From NCBI GenBank assembly GCA_019234815.1, contig JAFALA010000065.1:1-57292 (forward strand): 57,292 bases of DNA. Reading direction: 5' to 3'. Below, one piece after another: positions 27,243 to 38,510 of this stretch. The first letter of the stretch is position 1; the number at the start of each line of letters is the position of its first letter. The position numbers were made by a program, and so were the translations under genes. The notes below the pieces were generated by a model that saw only the letters and a list, made by a program, of their open reading frames with translations, was not told the origin of the DNA and did no database searches. The stretch is from Burkholderiaceae bacterium (GTDB lineage: Bacteria > Pseudomonadota > Gammaproteobacteria > Burkholderiales > Burkholderiaceae_C).

Positions 27243-27936
27243 TCCCCATCCTGTTGCCCTGCTGGTCGAAGACGAGGCCAGCATCCGGCGCTTCGTGCGC
27301 ATGGCCCTGGAGGCCGAAGGCTGGCAGGTGCACGAGGCCGAATCGGTGCGCCAGGGCCTGGTGGACGCCGGCACGCGCCATCCCGACTTGGTGATTCTCG
27401 ACCTGGGCCTGCCCGATGACAGCGGTATCAATTATTTGAAAGACCTGCGCAGCTGGACCAGCGTGCCGGTGATCGTGCTGTCGGCGCGCGCCGGCGAGGA
27501 CGACAAGATCGCCGCGCTGGACGCCGGCGCCGACGACTACCTGACCAAGCCTTTCGGCGTCGGCGAGCTGATGGCGCGCGTGCGCGTGGCCCTGCGCCGC
27601 AGCCAGGCGGCCGGCCGCGGCGCGGAGGTGGCGCAGACGCGCTTCTCGTTCGGCGACGTCGAGGTCGACATGGCCGGACGCCGCGTCCTGCGGTCCGGCG
27701 AGCAGGTGCACCTGACGCCGACCGAGTACCGCCTGCTGACCTACCTGATCGCCAACGCCGGCAAGGTCCTGACGCACCGGCAGCTGCTCAAGGCCGTGTG
27801 GGGGCCCTCGCATGTCGACAGCAACCATTACCTGCGCGTCTACATGGGCAACCTGCGCCAGAAGCTCGAAAAGGAACCGGCCAGCCCGCAGCATTTGTTG
27901 ACGGAAACGGCCGTTGGTTACCGATTGATGCCCTGA
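27235..27936 (+). CDS. kdpE: Response regulator KdpE
   Basis: A 233-aa OmpR/PhoB-type response regulator. The receiver domain has the acidic pair in LVEDEAS, phospho-acceptor Asp56 in VILDLGLPDD, and Lys in LTKPFGVGEL. The C-terminal winged helix includes VHLTPTEYRLLTYL and HRQLLKAVWG. It should activate the kdp operon from a site upstream of 19780. The start overlaps kdpD by 8 bp, so the pair is translationally coupled. Confidence 0.96.
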   Translation: MSDPHPVALLVEDEASIRRFVRMALEAEGWQVHEAESVRQGLVDAGTRHPDLVILDLGLPDDSGINYLKDLRSWTSVPVIVLSARAGEDDKIAALDAGADDYLTKPFGVGELMARVRVALRRSQAAGRGAEVAQTRFSFGDVEVDMAGRRVLRSGEQVHLTPTEYRLLTYLIANAGKVLTHRQLLKAVWGPSHVDSNHYLRVYMGNLRQKLEKEPASPQHLLTETAVGYRLMP

Positions 27937-27996
27937 AGCCGCGCCGCCCTCGTCTATGCTTTCACGTTTTCCGAGCAACGGTTTCGAGAGACGCGA

Positions 27997-28878
27997 ATGC
28001 AAATCACGGCCAACGGCATCAGCCTGGAAGTCGAAGACCATGGCCCCGTCAACGGGAGGCCCCTGCTGCTCATCATGGGCCTGGGCATGCAGCTGGTGGC
28101 CTGGAGCCCGGGGTTCATTGACCGCCTGGTGGCCAGGGGTTTCCGGGTCATACGCTTCGACAACCGCGACATCGGCCTGAGCCAGCGTTTCGACGCCCTG
28201 GGCGTGCCCAACCTGGCGCTGGCCACGATGCGTCAGCTGATGCACCTGCCCCAGCAAAGCCCCTATACCGTGGCCGACATGGCGGCCGACGCGGCCGGCG
28301 TGCTGGACGCGCTGGGCATTGCCCGCGCCCACGTCTGCGGCGCGTCCATGGGCGGCATGATCGCCCAGCACCTGGCCGCCAGCCATCCCGAGCGCGTGCA
28401 AAGCCTGACGCTGATGATGACCACCAGCGGCGCCCGCCACCTGCCCGGCCCCACGCTCAAGGTGCAGGCCGCCATGATGGCCCGGCCGCGTACGCGCGAT
28501 GCGGCCGCATTGACGGCGCATTTCGTGCATCTGTATCACCTGATCGGCAGCCCGGGCCACCCCATGCCGGAGGGCTGGCTGGAGCGCCTGGTGCAGGAGT
28601 CGCTGCAGCGCGCCTACCGGCCCAAGGGCATGCTGCGCCAGCTGATGGCCATCCTGGCCGACGGCGACCGCTCAGGCCTGCTGGCGCAGATCCAGGCGCC
28701 CACGCAGATCATCCACGGCGACGCGGACCCGCTGGTGCCGGTGCCGGCGGCGTCGGACCTGGCCGTCAAGATCAAGGGCGCCGCGCTGGACCTGGTGCCC
28801 GGCATGGGGCACGACCTGCCGCCCGCGCTGTGGCCTCGCTTCGTGGACGACATCTGCCAGGCGGCCGCGCGCGGCTGA
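27997..28878 (+). CDS. Alpha/beta hydrolase
   Basis: A 293-aa alpha/beta hydrolase fold protein. The nucleophile elbow is GASMGG with Ser117, the oxyanion-region motif is LIMGLGMQLVAW, and the C-terminal acid and histidine fit HGDADPLVP and GMGHDLPPALW. It has no signal peptide, so it is cytoplasmic. The closest general class is the AclC/RdmC-type esterase or haloperoxidase-like group, but the substrate is unknown. It lies 60 bp after kdpE on the same strand and may be read through from kdp without being functionally related. Confidence 0.88.
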   Translation: MQITANGISLEVEDHGPVNGRPLLLIMGLGMQLVAWSPGFIDRLVARGFRVIRFDNRDIGLSQRFDALGVPNLALATMRQLMHLPQQSPYTVADMAADAAGVLDALGIARAHVCGASMGGMIAQHLAASHPERVQSLTLMMTTSGARHLPGPTLKVQAAMMARPRTRDAAALTAHFVHLYHLIGSPGHPMPEGWLERLVQESLQRAYRPKGMLRQLMAILADGDRSGLLAQIQAPTQIIHGDADPLVPVPAASDLAVKIKGAALDLVPGMGHDLPPALWPRFVDDICQAAARG

Positions 28879-28993
28879 AAGCGTGCGCGAGGCGAGTTTG
28901 CGTTACAGTGCCGAGGCTCGAATTGCATCAAAAAGTCGTAAAGATGCGCTTGCAGCGACGCTGCTCGTTTGTCAATAACCCATCAGCGCCACT

Positions 28994-30889
28994 ATGCCTT
29001 CAGCCAATCCCGCGGGTGTTCCGCACGCTCGCCATGGCCTTGGTTTCCTGACCCTTGGCGCCATCGGCGTCGTCTACGGCGACATCGGCACCAGCCCGCT
29101 CTACACCGTGTCCGAGATCTTCCAGCCCGCCACCGGCGTGCCGCTGGATGCGGTCAACATCACGGGGGCGATCTCGGCCATCATCTGGGCGCTGATGTTC
29201 GTCGTGACGCTCAAGTACGTGGTGCTGATTCTGCGCGCCGACAACCGCGGCGAGGGCGGCGGCCTGGCGCTGACGGCGCTGGCCTCGCATGCCGTGGCGT
29301 CCAAGGCGCGCCTGCGCCACACCCTGCTGCTGCTGGGCGTGTTCGGCGCCACGCTGTTCTACGGCGACAGCATCATCACGCCGGCGATTTCGGTGATGGG
29401 CGCGATCGAGGGCCTGGAGGTCGCGGCGCCTGCGCTCAAGAGCTATGTGCTGCCGATCTCGCTGGTGATCCTGGTCGGCCTGTTCCTGATCCAGCGCTTC
29501 GGCACCAGCGCGGTGGGCAAGATCTTCGGCCCGGTGCTGGTGGTCTGGTTTCTCGTCATCGCCGCGATCGGCCTCGACCACATCCGCGCCCAGCCGCAGA
29601 TCCTGGCGGCCCTCAATCCGTTCAATGCGGTGCATTTCCTGCTCGCGCGCGGCTGGCATGTGTTCGCCGCCGTCGGCGCCATCTGCCTGGCGCTGACCGG
29701 CGCAGAGGCGCTCTACGCCGACATGGGACATTTCGGCGCCAAACCGATCCGCCTGGCCTGGAGCTTCCTGGTGATGCCCTCGCTGGCGCTGAACTACATG
29801 GGCCAGGGCGCGCTGCTGATCAGCGACCCGAGCGCGATCGAGAACCCTTTCTACCGGCTGTTTCCGGAGTCGCTGGTGCTGCCCACGGTGATGCTGGCGG
29901 CCTTTGCCGCGGTGATCGCCTCGCAGGCCGTGATCTCGGGCGCCTACTCGATGACCAAGCAGGCCATCCAGCTCGGCTTCCTGCCGCGCATGCACGTGCA
30001 CTACACCTCGGCGCGCGAGGTCGGCCAGATCTACATGCCCAGCGTCAACTGGACCCTGATGATCGGCGTGATGATCGCGGTGCTGGGCTTCGGCAGCTCG
30101 GCGGCGCTGGCCGGCGCCTATGGCATCGCGGTCACCATGACCATGCTGATCACCACGGTGCTGACCTTCTTCGTCATCCACGACGGCTGGAAGCTGCCGC
30201 CGGCGGTGACCTACCCGGCCACGGCCTTCTTCCTCGTGGTCGACACCCTGCTGGTGTCGGGCTGCGCGATCAAGTTCCTCGACGGCGGCTGGTTCCCGCT
30301 GGCCATGGGCCTGGGCCTGTTCGTCGTCATGAGCACCTGGGCGCGCGGGCGCGAGCTGCTGATGAGCAGCATCCGCCGCGACGGCCTGGACCTGCTGCCC
30401 TTCATCAAGAGCCTCGACCATGCCGGCGCCAACCGCGCCCTGCGCACGGCGGTGTATGCGGTGGCCAATCCCGACACCGTGCCGCAGGCCTTGCTGCACA
30501 ACCTCAAGCACAACCAGGTGCTGCACGAGAAGAACCTGGTCATGACCGTGGTGTTCCACGAGGTGCCCTTCGTGACGGACAGCGAGCGCGTCGACCTGGA
30601 GCCCCTGGCGCCCGATTTCTGGCGCGTGACCCTGCACTTCGGCTTTATGGACCAGCCCGACGTGCCCAAGGCGCTGGCGCTGTGCGAGGCCAAGGGCCTG
30701 CACGTGCCGCCGCTCGAGACCAGCTACTTCCTCAGCCGCGAAACCGTGGTGCCCAAGGCCGGCGCCGGCATGGCGCATTGGCGCGAGCGCCTGTTCTCCA
30801 CCATGACCCAGAACGCCGGCGGCGTGGCCGAATTCTTCTGCCTGCCCGACAATGCCGTGGTCGAACTCGGCAGCCGCGTTCAGCTCTAA
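28994..30889 (+). CDS. kup: Low-affinity potassium transporter Kup
   Basis: A 631-aa KUP/HAK/KT-family K+:H+ symporter. The N-terminal signature [18 protein letters not shown] is intact, about twelve transmembrane segments are predicted up to residue 440, and a cytoplasmic C-terminal domain follows with the PNVPxAL-like segment [14 protein letters not shown] and TSYFLSRE. It gives constitutive, lower-affinity K+ uptake, complementing the inducible Kdp system 1 kb upstream. A strong intrinsic terminator follows the stop by 30 nt. Confidence 0.96.
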   Translation: MPSANPAGVPHARHGLGFLTLGAIGVVYGDIGTSPLYTVSEIFQPATGVPLDAVNITGAISAIIWALMFVVTLKYVVLILRADNRGEGGGLALTALASHAVASKARLRHTLLLLGVFGATLFYGDSIITPAISVMGAIEGLEVAAPALKSYVLPISLVILVGLFLIQRFGTSAVGKIFGPVLVVWFLVIAAIGLDHIRAQPQILAALNPFNAVHFLLARGWHVFAAVGAICLALTGAEALYADMGHFGAKPIRLAWSFLVMPSLALNYMGQGALLISDPSAIENPFYRLFPESLVLPTVMLAAFAAVIASQAVISGAYSMTKQAIQLGFLPRMHVHYTSAREVGQIYMPSVNWTLMIGVMIAVLGFGSSAALAGAYGIAVTMTMLITTVLTFFVIHDGWKLPPAVTYPATAFFLVVDTLLVSGCAIKFLDGGWFPLAMGLGLFVVMSTWARGRELLMSSIRRDGLDLLPFIKSLDHAGANRALRTAVYAVANPDTVPQALLHNLKHNQVLHEKNLVMTVVFHEVPFVTDSERVDLEPLAPDFWRVTLHFGFMDQPDVPKALALCEAKGLHVPPLETSYFLSRETVVPKAGAGMAHWRERLFSTMTQNAGGVAEFFCLPDNAVVELGSRVQL

Positions 30890-30918
30890 ACCTCTCACAG
30901 CCTCTCACTGATTTACCT

Positions 30919-30942
30919 GCCCCGCCTCGGCGGGGCTTTTTT
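30919..30942 (+). terminator. Rho-independent terminator after kup
   Basis: GCCCCGCC (30919-30926) and GGCGGGGC (30929-30936) form a perfect 8-bp stem with a TC loop, followed by six T residues. It lies 30 nt after the kup stop and ends only 12 nt before the next ATG. Confidence 0.92.
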
Positions 30943-30954
30943 GTCTCCCTTGCC

Positions 30955-31797
30955 ATGAACATCCAGGTCAACGAAGAACTGCGCGCCTATATCGATCCCC
31001 TGACCCCCGACGAGCACCAGGCGCTGGAGCGCAGCCTGCTGGCCGAAGGCTGCCGCGACGCGCTGGTGCTGTGGGGCGAGGTGCTGGTCGACGGCCACAA
31101 CCGTTACGGCATCTGCCAGCAGCACGGCATTCCGTTCCGCACCGTGCAGGCCGCGCATTTCAAGTCGCTCGACGACGTGCACCTGTGGATGATCGACCAA
31201 ACCCTGGGCCGGCGCAGCGTGTCCGACTACCAGCGCGGCGTGCTGGCCCTGCGCAAGAAGGAGATCGTCGCCGCCAGGCGCGAGGCCCTGCTGGCGGCGT
31301 CGGCGCAGACACCGGCCGCCGAAGCCTCCGACATGGTGCCCAACGTTGAATCTGAACAGGCGCCGGCCGCAGTGCCGCCACCCGAGCCACTGAACACGCG
31401 CGAAGCCGTTGCCAAGGCGGCACGCATCAGCAGCGCCCAAGTCGTGATGATCGAGAAGATCCAGAAGCAGGCCGCGCCCGAACTCGTGGCCGCGCTCAAG
31501 ACCGGCGAACTCTCGCTCAACGCCGCCGCCGCGGTGGCCAGCCTGCCCGCCGAGGCGCAGGCGGAAGCCGTGGCCGGCGGCAAGGACGAACTGCGCCGCG
31601 TCGCCAAGCAGGTGCGCGAGGCCAAGCGCAAGCCGCGCGCCGAGGAGGCGACCGAGCAAGCCGAAGGTCCGGCTGAAGAAGCCGATGTGGCCAGCCTGCA
31701 GGCCCGTGTGCAGGCCTTGACGGCCGAGAACGAGGCGCTCAAGGCCGAAGTGGCTCGGCTCAAGGCGCAGCTGTCGGCGACCGATTCGGTCTATTGA
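30955..31797 (+). CDS. Orphan ParB N-domain-like protein (plasmid replication/partition related)
   Basis: A 280-aa protein. Residues 10-75 resemble the ParB/Srx nuclease-like fold, with LTPDEHQALERSLLAEG followed by VLVDGHNRYGIC. The middle (about 80-215) is alanine-rich and contains a possible HTH segment (TREAVAKAARISSAQVVMIE), and the C-terminus is a coiled coil (LQARVQALTAENEAL). No ParA is nearby, so it is not a standard partition locus; it may be a chromosomal regulator descended from plasmid proteins. The conserved N-terminus supports the ATG at 30955, although no Shine-Dalgarno is seen and a strong terminator ends just upstream. Confidence 0.8.
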   Translation: MNIQVNEELRAYIDPLTPDEHQALERSLLAEGCRDALVLWGEVLVDGHNRYGICQQHGIPFRTVQAAHFKSLDDVHLWMIDQTLGRRSVSDYQRGVLALRKKEIVAARREALLAASAQTPAAEASDMVPNVESEQAPAAVPPPEPLNTREAVAKAARISSAQVVMIEKIQKQAAPELVAALKTGELSLNAAAAVASLPAEAQAEAVAGGKDELRRVAKQVREAKRKPRAEEATEQAEGPAEEADVASLQARVQALTAENEALKAEVARLKAQLSATDSVY

Positions 31798-31809
31798 TCC
31801 TGTCCGCGT

Positions 31810-32196
31810 TCACTGCCCAGCCGGCGGCTGCCACAACTCGACCTTGTTCCCCTCCGGGTCGATCACCCAGGCGAACTTGCCGTATTCGGAGTCGTCGATC
31901 TTGTCGAGCACCTGGCAGCCTTCCGCCTTCAGCGCTGCGACCAGCGCATGCAGGTCGTCGACGCGGTAGTTGACCATGAACGGCGCCTGGCTCGGCGCGA
32001 ACTGGTCGCTGCTTTCCGGGTTGATGGCCCAGGCCGTCGTCCCCCCGGTCGGCTGGCCTTTCGCATCGATCCAATCGAATGCCGCGCCGCCCCAGGCCTG
32101 CACATCGATGCCCAGGTGGCGCTTGTACCAAGCCCGCAACGCGGGCGCGTCCTTGGCCTTGAAAAAGATTCCGCCTATGCCGGTGACACGCTTCAT
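31810..32196 (-). CDS. VOC-superfamily (glyoxalase/bleomycin-resistance-like) protein
   Basis: A 128-aa protein of the vicinal oxygen chelate fold. It has the paired beta-alpha-beta modules (GIGGIFFKAKDAPALRAWY and VNYRVDDLHALVAALKAEG) and the C-terminal signature FAWVIDPEGNKVELWQP with a likely metal-ligand glutamate. Members are dioxygenases, glyoxalases or resistance proteins; this one cannot be assigned further. It is convergent with the ParB-like gene (12 bp between stops). Confidence 0.85.
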   Translation of the reverse strand: MKRVTGIGGIFFKAKDAPALRAWYKRHLGIDVQAWGGAAFDWIDAKGQPTGGTTAWAINPESSDQFAPSQAPFMVNYRVDDLHALVAALKAEGCQVLDKIDDSEYGKFAWVIDPEGNKVELWQPPAGQ

Positions 32197-32363
32197 GTGA
32201 ACCTCGGGGCCGTGAATTTGGGGAGGCGATTATCGCTCGGGGTACCCCCATTTGCCCAGGCCGAATGGACAGCCTGAATTCGCATACAAAAGTTTGCTGA
32301 TGGATCCATCGGCGCAACGGGTCAAACGTTCAATGAGGCGTCACAAGGGCTGCCTAGAGTGCA

Positions 32364-32384
32364 GGGCGTGCACAGCGTGCACCC
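32364..32384. repeat. Imperfect inverted and direct GTGCAC repeat upstream of the phosphonate operon
   Basis: GGGCGTGCAC (32364-32373) and GTGCACCC (32377-32384) form a dyad with one bulged C, and CGTGCAC occurs twice in direct orientation 9 bp apart. It lies about 57 bp before the first transporter gene, in the 244-bp gap that should contain the operon promoter. It is a candidate operator, for example for the LysR-type regulator at the end of the cluster, but LysR sites usually follow T-N11-A, so this is uncertain. Confidence 0.35.
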
Positions 32385-32440
32385 AGGGCACGGATATTCG
32401 TGCTCATCCGCAGCCGACCCTCACCCCACCAGGAGTTTGC

Positions 32441-33469
32441 ATGTTCAGCAAGACCACACTCGCCGCTTTCGCCGCACTGGCCCTCAGCCTGGGCGCCGCC
32501 GCCCGCGCTGACACCACCCTCACCGTCTACACGGCGCTGGAGGCCGACCAGATCAAGGCCTACCAGGCGGCCTTCGAGCAGGAGAACCCCGGCATCAAGA
32601 TCAAGTGGGTGAGGGATTCCACCGGCATCATCACCGCCCGCCTGCTGGCCGAGAAGGCCGCCCCGCAGGCCGACGTGGTGATGGGCGTGGCCGCCAGCTC
32701 GCTGCTGGTGCTGGAAGGCGAAGGCATGCTCACGCCCTACACCCCCAAGGGCGTGGAGCAACTGAGCAAGCAGTATGTGGACGATGCCAGGCAGCCCAGC
32801 TGGGTGGGCATGGACGTGTGGGGTGCCACGCTGTGCTTCAACACGGTGGAAGCCGCCAAGCTGGGCCTGAAGAAGCCCGAGAGCTGGAAGGACCTGACCA
32901 AGCCCGAGTACAAGGGCCACATCGTGATGCCCAACCCGGCCTCCAGCGGCACGGGCTACTTTGACGTGACCGCCTGGCTGAAGATGTTCGGCGAGAGGGA
33001 CGGCTGGGCCTACATGGACAAGCTGCACGACAACATCGCCCAGTACACCCACTCCGGCTCCAAGCCCTGCAAGCAGGCGGCGGCCGGCGAATTCCCGATC
33101 GGCATCGCCTTTGAATACCGCGCAGCCAAGCTGAAGGAAGGCGGCGCGCCCATCGACCTCGTCTTCCCCAAGGAAGGCCTGGGCTGGGACGTGGAGGCCA
33201 CCGCCATCATGAAGGGCAGCAAGAACCTGGACGCCGCCAAGCGCCTGGCCGACTGGTCCGCCTCCAAGAATGCCAACCTGCAGTACGAGAAGAACTTCGC
33301 CGTGGTGGCCTACCCCGGCGTGGCCAAGCCCAATCCCTTCATCCCGGCCAACTACGAGCAGATGCTGATCAAGCAGGACCTGAAGTGGTCCGCCGCCAAC
33401 CGCGACCGCATCCTGGCCGAGTGGACCAAGCGCTACGACGCCAAGTCGGAACCCAAGCCCAAGCAATAA
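32441..33469 (+). CDS. phnS: 2-aminoethylphosphonate ABC transporter, periplasmic binding protein
   Basis: A 342-aa solute-binding protein. It has a Sec signal peptide ending in AARA (residues 1-23), followed by the extracellular iron/polyamine-type binding fold with LTVYTALEADQIKAYQAAF and GIGLAFEYRAA-like segment (here FPIGIAFEYRAAKLKEGG). The downstream PhnW and PhnX enzymes identify the ligand as 2-aminoethylphosphonate. AGGAG is present before the ATG at 32441. It is the first gene of the co-oriented phosphonate cluster. Confidence 0.9.
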   Translation: MFSKTTLAAFAALALSLGAAARADTTLTVYTALEADQIKAYQAAFEQENPGIKIKWVRDSTGIITARLLAEKAAPQADVVMGVAASSLLVLEGEGMLTPYTPKGVEQLSKQYVDDARQPSWVGMDVWGATLCFNTVEAAKLGLKKPESWKDLTKPEYKGHIVMPNPASSGTGYFDVTAWLKMFGERDGWAYMDKLHDNIAQYTHSGSKPCKQAAAGEFPIGIAFEYRAAKLKEGGAPIDLVFPKEGLGWDVEATAIMKGSKNLDAAKRLADWSASKNANLQYEKNFAVVAYPGVAKPNPFIPANYEQMLIKQDLKWSAANRDRILAEWTKRYDAKSEPKPKQ

Positions 33470-33519
33470 GCGTTCGGCGAAACCCAAGCCGTTCCTGCAG
33501 TTCCTCCGAGCGTGTGTCC

Positions 33520-34704
<1,185 letters not shown>

Positions 34705-34717
34705 CAGGCGGACCTTG

Positions 34718-36448
34718 ATGCAAGCGCGATTGAATTTGTCAGGTTTCGGCTTGTTCGGGCCCCGATCCGCGTCCCTGCCCAAGAGCCGCGACGAGCACCT
34801 GGCCGCCGCCCTGGCCTGGTTGCTGGCCGCGCTGCTGGCCTGCTTCCTGGCCTGGCCGCTGGGCAGCATCCTGGTCAAGGCGCTGCAGGACGGCAGCGGC
34901 GCCTATGCCGGCTGGCAGCATGTGGGCACGCTCCTGAGCGAGCCGCGCCTGCACAGCGCGCTGGCCAACAGCCTGTGGCTGGCCGCGGCCAGCACCGGGC
35001 TCGTGCTGCCGCTGGCCCTGGGCTTTGCCTTTGCACTGACGCGCAGCCGCCTGCCCGGCCGGCCCGCCTGGCGGCTATTGGCCCTGTCGCCGCTGCTGGC
35101 GCCTTCGCTGATGCCGGGTATCTCGCTGGTCTACTTGTTCGGCAACCAGGGGCTGCTGAAGTCCTGGCTGGGCCTCTTAGGCGCCGACGCCAGCATCTAC
35201 GGGCCCATAGGCATCGTGATGGGCGAGCTGTTCTACACCTTCCCGCATGCCCTGCTGATCCTGGTCACCAGCCTCTCGCTGGCCGACGCGCGGCTGTACG
35301 AGGCGGCGCAGGTCCTGGGTGCCGGTTCCTGGCGGCGCTTTCTCACCGTCACGCTGCCGCAGGCGCGCTATGGGCTGATCTCGGCCGGCCTGGTGGTCTT
35401 CACCCTGGTGGTGACGGACTTCGGCGTGCCCAAGGTCATCGGCGGCCAGACTCAGGTGCTGGCGCTGGAGGCCTACAAGCAGGTCATCGGCCAGCAGAAC
35501 TTCAGCAAGGGCGCGGTCATCGGCCTGCTGCTGCTGGTGCCGGCGCTGCTGAGCGTGGGCGTGGAGCGCTGGCTCTCGCGCCGCCAGGGCAGCCAGCTCA
35601 GCGGCCGGGCCACCCCTTACGTGCCGCCGGTGAACCGGCTGCGCGATGTGCTGCTGGCTCTGTTGTGCACCCTCGTGCTGGTGTTCCTGCTGGCCCTGCT
35701 GGGCACGGCGGTGGCGGCCTCCTTCATCAAGCTCTGGCCCTATCGCATGGAATTCACGCTGGCTCACTACCAGTTCGAAGACATGGACGGCGGCGGCTGG
35801 GACGGGTTCTTCAACAGCCTGCGTCTGAGCCTCTGCACCGCCGGCCTGGGCACGGTCCTGGTCTTCGCCTGTGCCTACCTGGCCGAGAAGCTGCCCGTGC
35901 CGCGCCTGGCGGCGCTGGCCATCCGCACCCAGGCGCTGCTGCCCATGGCGGTGCCGGGCCTGGTGCTGGGCCTGGGCTATGTGTTCTGCTTCAACAACCC
36001 CGGCCACCCGCTGCATGGCTGGTACGGGGGCCTGGCGCTGATGGTGGCGGCCACCATCGTGCACTTCTTCACCACGGCCTACCTGACCCTGGGCACGGCG
36101 CTGCGCCAGATCGCGCCCGAGCTGGAGGCGGTGGGCCGCAGCCTGGCGCGGCCCTGGTGGGTGCAGCTGTGGCGGGTCAGCCTGCCCATCTGCCTGCCCA
36201 GCCTGCTGGACGTGGCGCGCTACCTGTTCGTTTCCAGCATGACCACGGTCAGCGCGGTGATCTTTCTGTACGGCGCCGACACGCCGCTGGCCTCGGTCTC
36301 GGTGCTGGCCATGGACGACGCGGGCGACACCGCGGCGGCCGCGGCCATGGCCAGCCTCATCGTCGCCAGCTCGCTGGCGGCCAATCTGCTCCTGAGCACC
36401 CTCTCGGCCCGGCTGCAGGCGCGCAGCCAGGCCTGGCGCTTGCGCTGA
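34718..36448 (+). CDS. 2-aminoethylphosphonate ABC transporter, fused permease
   Basis: A 576-aa permease with two binding-protein-dependent transport modules in one chain, equivalent to fused PhnU and PhnV. The first module ends with the EAA-type loop YEAAQVLGAGSWRRFLTVTLP and the second with LEAVGRSLARPWWVQLWRVSLP. About twelve transmembrane helices are present. Single-polypeptide permeases are known for this transporter subtype. The ATG at 34718 lies 13 bp after the ATPase gene. Confidence 0.9.
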   Translation: MQARLNLSGFGLFGPRSASLPKSRDEHLAAALAWLLAALLACFLAWPLGSILVKALQDGSGAYAGWQHVGTLLSEPRLHSALANSLWLAAASTGLVLPLALGFAFALTRSRLPGRPAWRLLALSPLLAPSLMPGISLVYLFGNQGLLKSWLGLLGADASIYGPIGIVMGELFYTFPHALLILVTSLSLADARLYEAAQVLGAGSWRRFLTVTLPQARYGLISAGLVVFTLVVTDFGVPKVIGGQTQVLALEAYKQVIGQQNFSKGAVIGLLLLVPALLSVGVERWLSRRQGSQLSGRATPYVPPVNRLRDVLLALLCTLVLVFLLALLGTAVAASFIKLWPYRMEFTLAHYQFEDMDGGGWDGFFNSLRLSLCTAGLGTVLVFACAYLAEKLPVPRLAALAIRTQALLPMAVPGLVLGLGYVFCFNNPGHPLHGWYGGLALMVAATIVHFFTTAYLTLGTALRQIAPELEAVGRSLARPWWVQLWRVSLPICLPSLLDVARYLFVSSMTTVSAVIFLYGADTPLASVSVLAMDDAGDTAAAAAMASLIVASSLAANLLLSTLSARLQARSQAWRLR

Positions 36449-36529
36449 GGACCGATTGCCGACCCTGCGACCGTTTTTGTTCCCACGGGCTTGCCTGCCG
36501 AGGCGCCCCCACCTTGAGTTGACCCTGCC

Positions 36530-37636
36530 ATGACCTCTCGCGACCCCATCCTGCTGACCCCCGGCCCCTTGACCACCAGCGCCGCCACCAAGACCGCCAT
36601 GCTGCGCGACTGGGGCTCCTGGGACGCGGACTTCAATGCGCTGACGGCCCAGGTCTGCGAGCGGCTGGTCGCCATCGTGCAAGGGCAGGACGACTGCGTC
36701 TGCGTGCCGCTGCAAGGTTCAGGCACTTTTGCGGTGGAGGCCGCCATCGGCACGCTGATGCCGCGCGAAGGCCGGCTGCTGGTGCTGGTGAACGGCGCCT
36801 ACGGCCAGCGCATGGCCCAGCTCACCACGCAGATGGGCCGATCGCTTCGCGTGCTGGACTTTGGCGAAACCGCGCCGGTGGACCCGGCCCAGGTGGCCGA
36901 GGCCCTGGCCGCCGACCCCGGCATCACCCATGTGGGCCTGATCCATTGCGAGACCAGCACCGGCATCCTGAACCCGCTGCCCGAGCTGGCCCGCGTGGTG
37001 CGCGAGGCCGGCCGCTCGCTCATTCTGGACGCCATGAGCAGCTTCGGCGCACTGCCCATCAACAGCCGCGAGATTGCCTTCGACGCCGTCATCGCCAGCA
37101 GCAACAAATGCCTGGAGGGCGTGCCGGGCATGGGCTTCGTGATTGCGCGGCGCACCGCGCTGGAGGCGGCGCAGGGCCGTTCGCACTCGCTGTCGCTGGA
37201 CCTGCACGAGCAGTGGCGCTACATGCAGCGCACCGGCCAGTGGCGCTACACCCCGCCCACGCACGTGGTGGCGGCCTTTGCCAGCGCCATCGGCCAGTAC
37301 GAAGCCGAAGGCGGCCAGGGCGCCCGCCTGGCCCGCTACCAAGACAACTGCGAGGCCCTGATCCGGGGCCTGCAGGTCCTGGGCCTCAAGCCCTTCCTGA
37401 GCGCCGAGCTGCAGGCGCCCATCATCGTCACCGTGCATGCGCCGGACCACCCGGCCTGGAACTTCAAGGACTTCTACCAGCGCGTCAAGGCCATGGGCGT
37501 GGTGCTCTACCCTGGCAAGCTGACCGCGATGGAAACCTTCCGCGTGGGCTGCATCGGCGCCATCGGCCGGGCCGAGATGCATGCCGCGCTGACGGCCATG
37601 GGCCTCGCGCTGGCCGACATGGGCATCAATGTCTGA
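36530..37636 (+). CDS. phnW: 2-aminoethylphosphonate:pyruvate aminotransferase
   Basis: A 368-aa fold-type I PLP enzyme that transfers the amino group of 2-aminoethylphosphonate to pyruvate, giving phosphonoacetaldehyde and alanine. The N-terminus [10 protein letters not shown] is typical of the class V family, [12 protein letters not shown] and [13 protein letters not shown] are the PLP-binding blocks, and the Schiff-base lysine is Lys193 in [11 protein letters not shown]. It lies upstream of phnX, which supports the role. The length matches the family. Confidence 0.95.
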   Translation: MTSRDPILLTPGPLTTSAATKTAMLRDWGSWDADFNALTAQVCERLVAIVQGQDDCVCVPLQGSGTFAVEAAIGTLMPREGRLLVLVNGAYGQRMAQLTTQMGRSLRVLDFGETAPVDPAQVAEALAADPGITHVGLIHCETSTGILNPLPELARVVREAGRSLILDAMSSFGALPINSREIAFDAVIASSNKCLEGVPGMGFVIARRTALEAAQGRSHSLSLDLHEQWRYMQRTGQWRYTPPTHVVAAFASAIGQYEAEGGQGARLARYQDNCEALIRGLQVLGLKPFLSAELQAPIIVTVHAPDHPAWNFKDFYQRVKAMGVVLYPGKLTAMETFRVGCIGAIGRAEMHAALTAMGLALADMGINV

Positions 37637-37676
37637 ACCTTCGCCTGAACCTTCTTCTGCTTGACTGGATCTCGAC

Positions 37677-38510
37677 ATGAGCTATCACTACGAACGCCGC
37701 TACCAGGGCCCTGTGCAGGCCGTCATCTTCGACTGGGCAGGAACCCTGGTCGACTTCGGTTCCTTCGCGCCCACCCAGGTGCTGATCGACGCCTTCGCGG
37801 GCTTTGGCATTGACATCAGCCTGGCCGAAGCCCGCGTGCCCATGGGCCTAGCCAAATGGGACCACATCCAGGCCCTGGGCCAGATGCCCGCGGTGGACGC
37901 CCGCTGGCGCGAGCGCCATGGCCGCAGCATGAGCCGCGACGATGTGGACGCGCTGTACGCCGCTTTCATGCCGCTGCAGATTGAGCGCGTGGCGCATTAC
38001 TCCGACGCCATTCCCGGCGCGCTGGACGTGCTGGCGGCGCTGCGCGCGCGCGGCGTGCGCATCGGCTCCTGCTCGGGCTACCCGCGCGTGGTGATGGACC
38101 AGCTGCTGCCCCATGCCCGGTCCCAGGGCCTGCGGGTGGACCATGCCGTGGCCACCGACGACCTGAAGCCCGGCGGCCGCCCCGGCCCCTGGATGGCCCT
38201 GGCCAATGTGATCGAACTGGGCGTGGCCGACGTGGCCGCCTGCGTGAAGGTGGACGACACGGTGCCCGGCATCGAGGAAGGCCTGGCCGCCGGCATGTGG
38301 ACCGTGGGCCTGACCCTCTCCGGCAATGAATGCGGGCTGACCAGGGCCGAGCTGGGGGCCCTCGGTGCAGATGAGCGCCAGCAGCGCCGCGAGCGCGCCG
38401 CGCGCAAGCTGCTGGCCGCCGGCGCCCATGTGGTGGTGGACAGCGTGGCTGAGCTGCCGCAGGCGCAGGCCCAGATCGAGGCACGGCTCGCCCGGGGCGA
38501 GCGGCCGTGA
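37677..38510 (+). CDS. phnX: Phosphonoacetaldehyde hydrolase (phosphonatase)
   Basis: A 277-aa HAD-superfamily hydrolase that cleaves the C-P bond of phosphonoacetaldehyde to acetaldehyde and phosphate. The nucleophile is Asp19 in [10 protein letters not shown], and the cap-domain Schiff-base lysine, specific to phosphonatases, is Lys60 in [28 protein letters not shown] is the motif III-IV region. It starts 40 bp after phnW and its stop overlaps the GTG of the next gene (GTGA), so the oxidoreductase is translationally coupled to it. Confidence 0.95.
   Translation: MSYHYERRYQGPVQAVIFDWAGTLVDFGSFAPTQVLIDAFAGFGIDISLAEARVPMGLAKWDHIQALGQMPAVDARWRERHGRSMSRDDVDALYAAFMPLQIERVAHYSDAIPGALDVLAALRARGVRIGSCSGYPRVVMDQLLPHARSQGLRVDHAVATDDLKPGGRPGPWMALANVIELGVADVAACVKVDDTVPGIEEGLAAGMWTVGLTLSGNECGLTRAELGALGADERQQRRERAARKLLAAGAHVVVDSVAELPQAQAQIEARLARGERP

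Noticed and set aside
23832..27431. 1199-codon open frame antisense to kdpC and kdpD
   Set aside because: It is the mirror of strongly biased GC-rich codons in clear kdp genes; its translation is low-complexity (His, Gln, Arg, Ala rich) with no domain.
29000..30898. 632-codon frame antisense to kup
   Set aside because: Almost exactly mirrors kup; histidine/glutamine-rich composition is typical of reverse-frame translation of GC-rich genes.
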